NCBI GenBank assembly: GCA_910587675.1
Contig: CAJUMU010000021.1
Span: 1-32,101, forward strand
Origin: an uncultured Alistipes sp.
Lineage (GTDB): Bacteria; Bacteroidota; Bacteroidia; Bacteroidales; Rikenellaceae
Reading direction: 5' to 3'
DNA length: 32,101 nt
Both the position numbers and the translations under genes were made by a program. This document shows positions 25,322 to 32,101 of the stretch, one piece after another. How positions within the stretch are numbered: position 1 is the first letter of the stretch; the number at the start of each line of letters is the position of its first letter. Below the pieces are notes generated by a model, which saw nothing but the letters and a program-made list of their open reading frames with translations, had not been told where the DNA came from and made no database searches.

Positions 25322-26104
25322 ATGAACGATAAGATAAAAGCCGTATTTTTCGATATCGACGGCACATTGGTCAGCTTCGCTTCGCATGCGGTGCCCGAGT
25401 CGGCGCGCCGCGCCATAGAACGTCTGCGCGATCGCGGCGTAAAGGTATTCATATCCACGGGCCGTTTGTTGCGTCATACCGAGGTGGTGGGCGATATCGA
25501 GGTCGACGGATACGTTACGGTGAACGGCAGTTATTGCGTTACTTCCGACGGCCGAAAGATCTTCGAGCTTTCGTTTCCCCGCGAGACGCTCGACAAAGTG
25601 TTCGCCTTGGAGGAGAAATACGGGTTTCAGGCGGCGGTAATGACTCACGACGACATCTACATCGACCGTATAACCGATCGAGTGCAGAGCATTGTCGACA
25701 TGATACACATAACGCCCTCGGTGGCCGATCTGAAGCGTATCGCGGCGACGGTGCCCGTGTTGCAGATGTGCCCTTACGTGGGCGAGGAGTTGGAACGCAA
25801 GATAATGCCCGAGCTTCCCGAATGCGTGGGAACGCGATGGATCGACATATTCATGGATATAAACATGCGCGGAATCGACAAGTCGGTCGGCGCGCGCAAG
25901 GTTATGGAGTTTTACGGGCTCACGATGGACGAGGCGATGGCTTTCGGCGACGGGGGCAACGACATTCCCATCGTGCGCGATGCCGCCGTCGGCGTGGCTA
26001 TGGGCAATGCGTGCGACGCCTTGAAGGCCGTGGCCGATTACGTCACCGAGGATGTGGATCACGACGGGGTATTGCTCGCATTGGAACATTACGGGCTGAT
26101 TTAG
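25322..26104 (+). CDS. Cof-type HAD-IIB phosphatase
   Basis: A 260-residue cytoplasmic hydrolase. Motif I is FFDIDGTLV with catalytic Asp11 and Asp13; motif II is VFISTGR; the IIB cap lies between about 85 and 190; the closing motif is DKSVGARKVMEFYGL ... AMAFGDGGNDIPIV, with typical AVGVAMGNACDALKAVADYVTEDVDHDGV. These enzymes dephosphorylate sugar phosphates, nucleotides or cofactors; the substrate cannot be assigned. It lies in a run with tsaB and is separated from it by a 9-bp-stem hairpin. Confidence 0.94.
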   Translation: MNDKIKAVFFDIDGTLVSFASHAVPESARRAIERLRDRGVKVFISTGRLLRHTEVVGDIEVDGYVTVNGSYCVTSDGRKIFELSFPRETLDKVFALEEKYGFQAAVMTHDDIYIDRITDRVQSIVDMIHITPSVADLKRIAATVPVLQMCPYVGEELERKIMPELPECVGTRWIDIFMDINMRGIDKSVGARKVMEFYGLTMDEAMAFGDGGNDIPIVRDAAVGVAMGNACDALKAVADYVTEDVDHDGVLLALEHYGLI

Positions 26105-26116
26105 AAATTAAGAGTC

Positions 26117-26154
26117 ATTTCGGGAGCTTCCGAGATCGCGGGCGTTCCCGAAAT
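26117..26154 (+). terminator. Hairpin between the Cof-type HAD gene and tsaB
   Basis: Stem ATTTCGGGA (26117-26125) with TCCCGAAAT (26146-26154), 9 bp, 20-nt loop. No T run follows. It may stop the HAD transcript or act in the tsaB leader. Confidence 0.5.
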
Positions 26155-26173
26155 ATCGTAAAAAATTATTGTT

Positions 26174-26878
26174 ATGTCACTTATTCTTTGTATAGAAACG
26201 GGTACCGATATCTGTTCGGTGGGCATAGCGCGCGAGGGCGAGATCGTGTCGCTGCGCGAGAGCGACGAGGGGCGCGACCATGCCAAGAAGGTCGCTGTGT
26301 TCGTCGACGAACTTCTGCGCGAGACGGGCGTGGCTCCCGACGAGTTGGACGCCGTGGCCGTCGGCAAGGGGCCCGGGTCGTATACGGGTTTGCGCATCGG
26401 CGTCTCGTTCGCCAAGGGATTGTGTTACGGGCTGAATATACCCTTGGTGGCCGTGGGATCGCTCGATGCTCTGGCCGAGGTGGCCGTCGAGGATCACGAG
26501 GCGGGAATAATCGATGCCGAGCGTTGGGACGACGCGATATTGTGTCCGATGGTCGATGCGCGACGTATGGAGGTATATACCCGTCTGTACGATGCCGCGG
26601 GACGGCCCGTGTCCGACGTCTCGGCCGAGATCGTGACGGAGGAGAGTTTTGCCGAGGTGCGTAAGGAGCGTCCTTTGGTGATCTTCGGCAACGGCGCGGC
26701 GAAGTGCCGCGAGGTGTTGTCGGATGCCGTTTATGTCAACGTGGTGCCTTCGGCGCGCGGACTGGCCCGTTTGGCGCAGGGGTGTCTGTCCGACGGCGAA
26801 ACCGAAGACATAGCCTATTTCGAGCCCTTCTACCTGAAGGACTTCGTGGTCATCCCCTCCAAAAAGAGGTTGCTTTAA
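26174..26878 (+). CDS. tsaB: TsaB, tRNA t6A37 threonylcarbamoyl-transfer complex subunit
   Basis: A 234-residue ASKHA-fold protein. The N-terminus ILCIETGTDICSVGI and the block VAVGKGPGSYTGLRIGVSFAKGL are TsaB hallmarks, and length is usual. It pairs with TsaD to place threonylcarbamoyl on A37 of ANN-decoding tRNAs. It does not have the TsaD metal-binding His motif, as expected. It ends before a two-way terminator shared with ffh. Confidence 0.95.
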   Translation: MSLILCIETGTDICSVGIAREGEIVSLRESDEGRDHAKKVAVFVDELLRETGVAPDELDAVAVGKGPGSYTGLRIGVSFAKGLCYGLNIPLVAVGSLDALAEVAVEDHEAGIIDAERWDDAILCPMVDARRMEVYTRLYDAAGRPVSDVSAEIVTEESFAEVRKERPLVIFGNGAAKCREVLSDAVYVNVVPSARGLARLAQGCLSDGETEDIAYFEPFYLKDFVVIPSKKRLL

Positions 26879-26922
26879 TATATCGACGCCGCTGCTTGCC
26901 GACCGCTGCCGTCGCGTTACGG

Positions 26923-26961
26923 AAAATGCCCCTGCCGATTCTGTTTCGGCAGGGGCATTTT
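26923..26961. terminator. Bidirectional terminator between tsaB and ffh
   Basis: Perfect 16-bp stem (26923-26938 with 26946-26961; core TGCCCCTGCCGA), 7-nt loop, flanked by A and T tracts, between convergent genes. Confidence 0.93.
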
Positions 26962-26983
26962 ATGAATCTTGGAAGTCGTGCGA

Positions 26984-28312
26984 CTATCTGCGGAATCCGC
27001 GCGGCATCTTGGGCATTTTCATGTTGCCGCCCGCTACCATCTTCATCATCTTGCGCGTCTCCTCGAATTGCTTCATGAGGCGGTTGACGTCGGCCATCGT
27101 CGTTCCGCTGCCCTTGGCTATGCGTTCGCGGCGACGGGCGTTGATTATCTCGGGATTCTCGCGCTCCTCGGGGGTCATCGAACCTATTATTGCCTCGGTC
27201 TGTTTGAAGGCGTCGTCGGGTATATCGATGTTCTTGAGCATCTTGCCCATGCCCGGGATCATCGAGGCTATGTCTTTCAAGTTACCCATCTTCTTAATCT
27301 GGTTGATCTGGTCGATGAAGTCGTTGAAATTGAACTGGTTCTTGACGATCTTTTTCTTCAGTCGACGCGCCGCCTCTTCGTCGTACTGCTCCTGCGCGCG
27401 CTCCACGAGCGACACGACGTCGCCCATGCCCAATATTCGGTCGGCCATACGTTCGGGGTGGAACACCTGCAAAGCGTCCATCTTCTCGCCGCTCGAAATG
27501 AATTTCAAGGGTTTGTTCACCACCGAACGGATCGATATCGCGGCGCCGCCGCGCGTATCGCCGTCGAGCTTGGTGAGCACCACGCCGTCGAAGTCGAGAC
27601 GGTCGTTGAACTCCTTGGCGGTGTTCACGGCGTCCTGACCCGTCATGGCGTCCACCACGAAGAGCGTTTCGCTCGGCTTTACAGCCGCCTTGATGGCCGT
27701 GATCTCGCGCATCATCGCCTCGTCGACCGCCAAACGTCCCGCCGTGTCGACTATGACGACGTTGTACGACTTCTCGCGGGCATATTTTATGGCGTTCTGC
27801 GCGATCGCCACTGGATCGGTATTGCCCTCCTCGGTGTAGACCTCCACGCCGATCTGTCCTCCGAGTACCTTCAACTGGTCGATTGCTGCGGGGCGGTATA
27901 CGTCGCCCGCTACGAGCAGCACCTGACGCCCCTTCTTGCTCTTGAGCAGCGAGGCCAACTTGCCCGAGAATGTGGTTTTACCCGAACCTTGCAGACCCGC
28001 GATAAGGATCACGGCGGGCGTGCCCTCCAGCTTTATGTCGGTCGCCGTGCCGCCCATGAGCTGCGCCAGCTCGTCGCGCACGATCTTGGTCATCATCTGC
28101 CCGGGCTTCACGGCCGTCAACACGTTCTGACCCATCGCTTTCTGCTTCACCTCGTCGGTGAAGGTCTTGGCGACCTTGTAGTTTACGTCGGCATCGATCA
28201 GCGCGCGGCGTATCTCTTTCAACGTCTCGGCGACATTGATTTCGGTGATGCGGCCTTCGCCTTTCAGTACTTTGAACGATCGTTCAAGTTTGTCGGTTAA
28301 ATTCTCAAACAT
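26984..28312 (-). CDS. ffh: Signal recognition particle GTPase Ffh (SRP54)
   Basis: A 442-residue protein that binds signal sequences on ribosomes and delivers them to FtsY. It has an N-terminal helical N domain, then the G domain with GLQGSGKTT (106-114), VDTAGR, and TKLDGDTRGGAA. The methionine-rich M domain follows, with MIPGMGKMLKNI and the RNA-binding region SGTTMADVNRLMKQFEETRKMMKM. Length is standard. A -7 box TATCTTTG lies upstream at 28359-28366. Confidence 0.98.
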   Translation of the reverse strand: MFENLTDKLERSFKVLKGEGRITEINVAETLKEIRRALIDADVNYKVAKTFTDEVKQKAMGQNVLTAVKPGQMMTKIVRDELAQLMGGTATDIKLEGTPAVILIAGLQGSGKTTFSGKLASLLKSKKGRQVLLVAGDVYRPAAIDQLKVLGGQIGVEVYTEEGNTDPVAIAQNAIKYAREKSYNVVIVDTAGRLAVDEAMMREITAIKAAVKPSETLFVVDAMTGQDAVNTAKEFNDRLDFDGVVLTKLDGDTRGGAAISIRSVVNKPLKFISSGEKMDALQVFHPERMADRILGMGDVVSLVERAQEQYDEEAARRLKKKIVKNQFNFNDFIDQINQIKKMGNLKDIASMIPGMGKMLKNIDIPDDAFKQTEAIIGSMTPEERENPEIINARRRERIAKGSGTTMADVNRLMKQFEETRKMMKMVAGGNMKMPKMPRGFRR

Positions 28313-28358
28313 CGGCGGTTATCTTTTTCGTTATTATTCGATTATGATATTTATCACG

Positions 28359-28366
28359 CAAAGATA
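28359..28366 (-). promoter_or_regulatory. -7 element of ffh
   Basis: TATCTTTG on the minus strand, 46 nt upstream of ATG 28312; no clear -33 TTTG at the right distance. Confidence 0.42.
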
Positions 28367-28470
28367 TAAAATATCTGTCATTGCGTCTTCATCGGCGGAG
28401 CATTTTAACGGTTTTATTCGTCGCGAAGCTGTCAGAGGAGGTCGATTCCGTTTATTTTCGGGCGGCTATA

Positions 28471-28502
28471 TTTGCGAATGTTATTTTAATTCGCTATATT
28501 TG
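28471..28502 (+). promoter_or_regulatory. Promoter of the four-cysteine peptide operon
   Basis: TTTG (28471-28474), 20 nt, TATATTTG (28495-28502). The -33 TTTG is itself the end of another TATATTTG (28467-28474), so two tandem promoters are possible. Start near 28508. Confidence 0.7.
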
Positions 28503-28533
28503 TATGGAAAGGCAAACTTAAAACAGCGAGAAT

Positions 28534-28809
28534 CTGAAAAGATTTTTGAAATGGGGCTTTGTCGCGATGTTCGTATCGGCCGCGGCGATATGTGTGGTAA
28601 ACGATGTTCAGGCGTCGTATGGCGATAACGGTATAGGCCTTATGTCGTCGGGGCCGGGTACCGTTGAATTCGATACGAAAAAAATGCCATGTCCTAATTG
28701 TGGCACCGTAGGAAAAATTTTTAAAGTTAGTGATATTAATGAGAAACCAGTAAAAAATACATATTGTTGTTTGGAATGTAAATTTGTTTTTGTAGTTGAG
28801 AAAAAATAG
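28534..28809 (+). CDS. Small secreted four-cysteine (zinc-ribbon-like) peptide, apparent CTG start
   Basis: About 91 residues if CTG 28534 initiates. The frame reads (CTG)KRFLKWGFVAMFVSAAA, a textbook signal peptide that would begin MKRFLKW had the codon been ATG; the other choices are TTG 28546 or ATG 28567, the last losing the basic residues. The mature part has CPNC and, after about 23 residues, CCLEC: two CxxC knuckles as in zinc ribbons or rubredoxin-like folds, unusual in an exported protein. The leader loosely recalls Bacteroidetes NVEAL-type peptides. The 3' half, from about 28675, is strikingly AT-rich against its surroundings. It heads an operon with a plug-like protein (9 nt later) and DUF4491. 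Function unknown; a decayed start codon is possible. Confidence 0.6.
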   Translation: MKRFLKWGFVAMFVSAAAICVVNDVQASYGDNGIGLMSSGPGTVEFDTKKMPCPNCGTVGKIFKVSDINEKPVKNTYCCLECKFVFVVEKK

Positions 28810-28818
28810 TTATTGGCA

Positions 28819-29538
28819 ATGAAGTTTAGGATTGGGGTTATTATACTATTTATATTTGTCGCTTTCCCGTCCGTTGCGCAGGATTTCGAAATTGTGCCGC
28901 TGGGACAGATGTCACCCGGAACGCGAATGACTTTCGGTGTCGATCCCGATGATATGGGCCGCGCCGTAGGGCGTGTCATGACATGCGACGGCAAGGCTGT
29001 CGAGGGTGCTGTTGCGGTCATATATGACGGTCTGCATTTCTATGGCGCCAAAAGCAAGAAGGACGGAGCCTACGACGTGGGCGCGAATTTCGGGGTGCAT
29101 GTCATCGAGGTCGTCGCTCCCGGGTACCGAAAGTATAGAGGCGAAGCGGATATCCCTAAAGGACGCGAGACGAATCTGGATATAGTGTTGGAGCCGTTCT
29201 TCGACGGTATAGCCGACGTCAAGCCGCAGAACAATAGAGTGACGTGTAAAGGGAATACTCTGACCATGTCGGTCAATGCGAAACATCCCGTTTACGAGGG
29301 CAAGAGCATGCTCGACGTTTTGCGAGATGTGCCGATGCTTACTGTCGTCGACGGGAAATTCGTCGTTGCGAATAACGAGGAGTTGGAATTTTTTCTCAAC
29401 GGCAAACCTTTCCGCGCGCCGTTCGCCGCGGCATTGAAATTCTTCGGCAGCATCGATGCCGCAAAGGTAAAGAGCGTCAGAATTATGACTATGGGCGGAG
29501 GCAATACGACATGGGTATCGATATCGTATTCGGAATAA
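28819..29538 (+). CDS. Secreted carboxypeptidase-regulatory plus plug-like protein, no barrel
   Basis: A 239-residue protein from ATG 28819, with signal peptide MKFRIGVIILFIFVAFPSVAQ; an in-frame TTG two codons earlier is disregarded. Residues about 50-120 (GRAVGRVMTCDGKAVEGAVAVIYDG ... GYRKY) form a carboxypeptidase-regulatory-like beta sandwich. Residues about 135-235 (KGNTLTMSVNAKHPVYEGKSMLDVLRDVPMLTVVDGKF, EFFLNGKPFRAPFAAALKFFGSIDAAKVKSVRIMT) copy the N-terminal plug of Bacteroidetes outer-membrane beta-barrel proteins, then the protein stops. It sits between the four-cysteine peptide and DUF4491 genes. It may be a periplasmic adaptor or a truncated receptor stabilised as its own gene. 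Confidence 0.82.
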   Translation: MKFRIGVIILFIFVAFPSVAQDFEIVPLGQMSPGTRMTFGVDPDDMGRAVGRVMTCDGKAVEGAVAVIYDGLHFYGAKSKKDGAYDVGANFGVHVIEVVAPGYRKYRGEADIPKGRETNLDIVLEPFFDGIADVKPQNNRVTCKGNTLTMSVNAKHPVYEGKSMLDVLRDVPMLTVVDGKFVVANNEELEFFLNGKPFRAPFAAALKFFGSIDAAKVKSVRIMTMGGGNTTWVSISYSE

Positions 29539-29550
29539 TAAATTTTGGAG

Positions 29551-29853
29551 ATGTATTTCACGGGACTTATAATAGGCGTGGCGACTTTCCTTATTATCGG
29601 AATCTTTCATCCGTTGGTAATCAAGGGCGAGTATTGGTTCGGGGTGAAGATTTGGTGGATATTCGCTCTGTCGGGAGCGGTGACGCTCGCGGCCTCGCTG
29701 TTGACGGAGAATGTCATTATCTCGACGTTGCTGGCCGTATGGGGCGCGTCGTCGTTCTGGTCGATCGGCGAACTGTTCGAGCAACGCAAAAGAGTCGAGA
29801 AAGGGTGGTTTCCCAAACGGGAACGCCCAAAGAATGATAAAAGGGGAATTTGA
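29551..29853 (+). CDS. DUF4491 family small membrane protein
   Basis: A 100-residue protein from ATG 29551; the frame is open two codons more to a TTG. Three hydrophobic segments are visible: YFTGLIIGVATFLIIGIFHPLVI, IWWIFALSGAVTLAASLLT and VIISTLLAVWGASSFWSIGE. The closing ELFEQRKRVEKGWFPKR is, with HPLVIKGEYWFG, characteristic of DUF4491, a Bacteroidetes/Firmicutes inner-membrane family with no known function. It follows the plug-like gene by 12 nt and ends inside a shared terminator. Confidence 0.92.
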   Translation: MYFTGLIIGVATFLIIGIFHPLVIKGEYWFGVKIWWIFALSGAVTLAASLLTENVIISTLLAVWGASSFWSIGELFEQRKRVEKGWFPKRERPKNDKRGI

Positions 29854-29865
29854 TTATTCCCCTTT
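29840..29865. terminator. Bidirectional terminator containing both stop codons
   Basis: Stem AAAGGGGAAT (29840-29849) with ATTCCCCTTT (29856-29865), 6-nt loop. The stop of DUF4491 (29851-29853) lies in the loop and that of the convergent mazG-like gene (29854-29856) straddles loop and stem. Confidence 0.85.
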
Positions 29866-30189
29866 GTTTTTGAGCTTGGGATTGTTCTTGTGACGCTCGC
29901 TGTCGCGGGCGCTCTTTTTCGCGAAGTTGGCTTCGACGGCGGCTGTGAGATCCACTCCCGTCTGGTTGGCCAAACATACCAAAACCCACAGCACGTCGGC
30001 CATCTCGTCGGCGAGATCGTCTTTCTCTCCCGCCTTGAACGACTGGTCGCCGTAACGGCGGGCCATCACACGCGCCAACTCTCCGACCTCCTCGGTGAGA
30101 ACCGCCATGTTGGTGAGCTCGCTGAAATAACGCACTCCCACGTCGCGGATCCATTCGTCGACCCGTCGTTGCAACTCTGCGATCTCCAT
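29854..30189 (-). CDS. MazG-like nucleotide pyrophosphohydrolase
   Basis: A 111-residue protein from ATG 30189; the frame stays open 16 codons upstream but that part lies in the preceding gene. The all-alpha NTP pyrophosphohydrolase signature is present: Glu33, Glu34, Glu37 (LTEEVGELARVMARRYG) and Asp57, Asp58, Glu62, Asp65 (KDDLADEMADVLWVLVCLANQTGVDL). It would hydrolyse (d)NTPs to monophosphates as a house-cleaning enzyme. Its ATG overlaps the stop of the DJ-1/PfpI gene (TAATG), implying translational coupling. Confidence 0.93.
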   Translation of the reverse strand: MEIAELQRRVDEWIRDVGVRYFSELTNMAVLTEEVGELARVMARRYGDQSFKAGEKDDLADEMADVLWVLVCLANQTGVDLTAAVEANFAKKSARDSERHKNNPKLKNKGE

Positions 30190-30797
30190 TATCGGTTCTG
30201 TTGATTGTAGAGTCCGTTGCGGTTGAAGCCGTACCAAGCTTCGATGTGCTCCTTGTCGTCGACTTCGAGGGCCAGCAGCATCTCTCTCGCGAACTCCAAA
30301 TATCCCGAGCCGTTAGCCGTTACGATTCCTCCGTCGGCGACGGCTTGCGCTTCGACATATCCCGCTCGGTTGGTGTAGTTCGCCCCTCCCCACAATTCGA
30401 GTTGCTCGACCGTATTGCCCGTATGCCGCACGTGGTTGAGGAATCCGTTCGCCGCGAGGAACGACGCTCCGTTGCAGATGGCGCCGACGATCTTTTTGTC
30501 GGCCGTCGCCTTTCGGACTATCTCGATCACGCGTTCGGCCTCGGGCGATTGCCACGACAAGCCGCCGACGAGCACCAACGCCGCATAATCGTCGGGCATG
30601 GAGTCGAAATCATAGTCTGCCGCCGTGCGGAACCCGCCTATCGAGCGAGCGCCGTCGAGCGTGGGGGCGACTGTCTTGGAAACATATTTTGTCGTTTCTC
30701 CGCCGAATCTGACGCCCGTGTTCAGCGCAGGTGCGAGGAACGCGCTCTCCCAATCGGCGTAATTGTCGAGAATCACAAACAATACCTCTCGTTTCAT
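30189..30797 (-). CDS. DJ-1/PfpI family protein
   Basis: A 202-residue flavodoxin-like protein. The nucleophile elbow is GAICNGASFLAANG with Cys108, and Glu17 (DWES) is the expected acidic neighbour; LVLVGGLSW and the ITANGSGYLEFARE-like end are typical. Family members act as glyoxalases, deglycases, chaperones or peptidases, so a specific role is not given. Its ATG at 30797 lies only 12 nt from the degenerate end of the CRISPR array, leaving little room for a promoter of its own, and none was found. Stop overlaps the mazG-like start by one base. Confidence 0.92.
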   Translation of the reverse strand: MKREVLFVILDNYADWESAFLAPALNTGVRFGGETTKYVSKTVAPTLDGARSIGGFRTAADYDFDSMPDDYAALVLVGGLSWQSPEAERVIEIVRKATADKKIVGAICNGASFLAANGFLNHVRHTGNTVEQLELWGGANYTNRAGYVEAQAVADGGIVTANGSGYLEFAREMLLALEVDDKEHIEAWYGFNRNGLYNQQNR

Positions 30798-30809
30798 TTC
30801 GGATAAAGT

Positions 30810-30911
30810 GTTTTCGTTAAATTTTGTTTTACATCAAGCCACAACCTCGAGGTCGCAGGTTCGAATCCAACCTCCCGTTTATTATATCTTTATTCTACAT
30901 CAAACCACAAC
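30810..30911 (-). repeat. Decayed terminal CRISPR repeats flanking the oldest spacer
   Basis: The repeat at 30810-30845 matches the consensus at 26 of 36 positions by hand count, mostly in its right 15 bases; the one at 30876-30911 at 30 of 36. Such decay is normal at the trailer end of an array. Confidence 0.85.
30846..30875. other. Oldest spacer, carrying a tRNA T-arm sequence
   Basis: This 30-nt spacer contains GGTCGCAGGTTCGAATCC: the universal T-loop GTTCGAATC with a G-C closing pair and a typical variable-to-T-stem lead-in. No tRNA body surrounds it, and two T-stem pairs are mismatched on the 3' side, so it is not a tRNA gene. Confidence 0.7.
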
Positions 30912-32101
30912 TACAGCCCATCCATACCGTCCGTGTCATAGTTGTATTATATTTCTATTCTGCATCAAACCACAACTTGTTGCCGTTCGCATGAAAACAG
31001 CCCCAGTTGTGTTATATTTCTATTCTACATCAAACCACAACACGCCCAGTCATCTTGATGGTTTTACCAGGTTGTGTTATATTTCTATTCTACATCAAAC
31101 CACAACTTGTTGGAAGATTCGACGGCGGTCGGGTAAGTTGTGTTATATTTCTATTCTACATCAAACCACAACCGGACCCGACCGACAACCCGTCCGCGCA
31201 GAGTTGTGTTATATTTCTATTCTACATCAAACCACAACCGTGCTGCCCGATGCCTACCTCGGCCTTGGTTGTGTTATATTTCTATTCTACATCAAACCAC
31301 AACGTTATCCAATGCATAAAGGTAGTCTATCGGTTGTGTTATATTTCTATTCTACATCAAACCACAACATGGTGTCCGCGATCGTGGTGCGTCATAGGGT
31401 TGTGTTATATTTCTATTCTACATCAAACCACAACACAACTCGCTTGCGCTTACCGCCGCGAATGGTTGTGTTATATTTCTATTCTACATCAAACCACAAC
31501 GGCGTCAATCCCGCCGCGGTTCTAGGCTCGGTTGTGTTATATTTCTATTCTACATCAAACCACAACCGAAACGATGGTAAAATGGATGATTGCGCTGTTG
31601 TGTTATATTTCTATTCTACATCAAACCACAACGAAATACTACGAATCCTTATTGGATGAGCTGTTGTGTTATATTTCTATTCTACATCAAACCACAACAA
31701 ACGCTGCGCCTCTGCGAGATTTCGGATTGTTGTGTTATATTTCTATTCTACATCAAACCACAACAAAATCATCGGTCGGAATCTTTACTATCTGTTGTGT
31801 TATATTTCTATTCTACATCAAACCACAACTCGCCGCAGCGTATACCGAATGCCGTTAACGTTGTGTTATATTTCTATTCTACATCAAACCACAACCCTCG
31901 GCGTCCCAGAATATAAGAGCCATCTGTTGTGTTATATTTCTATTCTACATCAAACCACAACTTTATTAAGCATGTCAACATACACGCGTCGTTGTGTTAT
32001 ATTTCTATTCTACATCAAACCACAACGCCGCGTCACTATTACATTGCGCGGCACAGTTGTGTTATATTTCTATTCTACATCAAACCACAACAATGTGCCT
32101 C

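Larger units (their letters stand above)
30810..32101 (-). CRISPR. CRISPR array, 36-bp repeats, runs off the right edge
   Basis: Twenty 36-bp repeats are visible, beginning GTTGTG and ending CACAAC (typical copy 31991-32026), with 19 complete spacers of 29 or 30 nt and a partial one at 32092-32101. Repeats start at 30810, 30876, 30941, 31006, 31071, 31137, 31203, 31268, 31333, 31399, 31465, 31531, 31597, 31663, 31729, 31794, 31860, 31926, 31991 and 32056. The third has two changes; the fourth to last are identical. Stepwise decay at the left end marks the leader-distal side, so the leader and transcription start should be to the right (minus strand). No cas gene is in the window. Repeat length, AT-rich interior and 30-nt spacers fit type II-C; the ends also recall type VI-B repeats, but the GCC and TTTTG interior of those is missing. 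Type is therefore tentative. Confidence 0.97.

Noticed and set aside
28504..28521. Five-codon ATG frame before the four-cysteine peptide
   Set aside because: Its ATG lies 1 nt after the -7 box, before the predicted transcription start, so it should not be in the mRNA.
30810..30845. Degenerate first repeat as a tracrRNA anti-repeat
   Set aside because: Its tail would have to run into the first spacer on one strand or the DJ-1 coding start on the other, and the next repeats show the same graded decay. A worn terminal repeat explains it better.
30840..30880. A tRNA gene at the left end of the CRISPR array
   Set aside because: Only the T-arm is present; no acceptor, D or anticodon arm precedes it, two T-stem pairs fail, and the unit is exactly spacer-sized between repeats.
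30763..31916. Long plus-strand open frames with repeating YFYSTSNHN or CYISILHQTTT words
   Set aside because: The repeating words are translations of the CRISPR repeat, which has no stop in those frames. They are not proteins.

Overview
This window looks like chromosome of a gut-type Bacteroidales, of moderately high GC and plausibly near Alistipes/Rikenellaceae; I cannot fix the genus. The reasons are the Bacteroidetes gene families (DUF6443/Rhs-type secreted proteins, a NigD-like lipoprotein, an Oar-type TonB-dependent receptor, DUF4491, BlaI plus M56-TonB proteins) and repeated promoter boxes of the Bacteroidetes kind (TAnnTTTG, often with TTTG/TTG 19-20 nt upstream).

Layout. 1-5.2 kb: a two-gene minus-strand locus of large secreted Rhs/YD-repeat-type proteins, the second running off the left edge. 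5.6-6.3 kb: NigD-like lipoprotein. 6.6-9.5 kb: minus-strand operon of a secreted plug-motif protein, a BlaI-type repressor and an M56/BlaR1-type metallopeptidase with a TonB C-terminal domain. It has a strong promoter and a candidate BlaI operator, and is divergent from a HAD phosphatase. 10.4-12.1 kb: umuDC translesion operon. 12.2-15.4 kb: Oar-like TonB-dependent receptor with a long structured leader. 15.9-18 kb: mscL, a glycerophosphodiester phosphodiesterase lipoprotein and a C_GCAxxG_C_C protein. 18-25.2 kb: GH43-like hydrolase, a REC-REC-PEP/pyruvate-binding-domain protein, dnaG and smpB; the last three lie between two perfect 51-bp inverted palindromic repeats. 25.3-28.3 kb: Cof-type HAD, tsaB, ffh. 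28.5-29.9 kb: a small operon of a secreted four-cysteine peptide with an apparent CTG start and AT-rich 3' half, a barrel-less carboxypeptidase-regulatory/plug-like protein and DUF4491. 29.9-30.8 kb: DJ-1/PfpI protein translationally coupled to a MazG-like pyrophosphohydrolase.

30810-32101: a CRISPR array (20 repeats visible, 19 full spacers of 29-30 nt, continuing past the right edge) with no cas gene in the window. Repeats decay stepwise towards the left end, so that end is the old, leader-distal one. The oldest spacer carries a tRNA T-arm sequence. If the leader is to the right, array transcription would run into the DJ-1/mazG operon with no clear terminator between.

The least explained items are the array with its tRNA-like spacer, the two barrel-less plug-motif proteins, the receiver/PPDK fusion, the structured receptor leader, and the CTG-start four-cysteine peptide. 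No complete new defence system is demonstrated here: the cas genes and the Rhs C-terminus, if present, lie outside the window.
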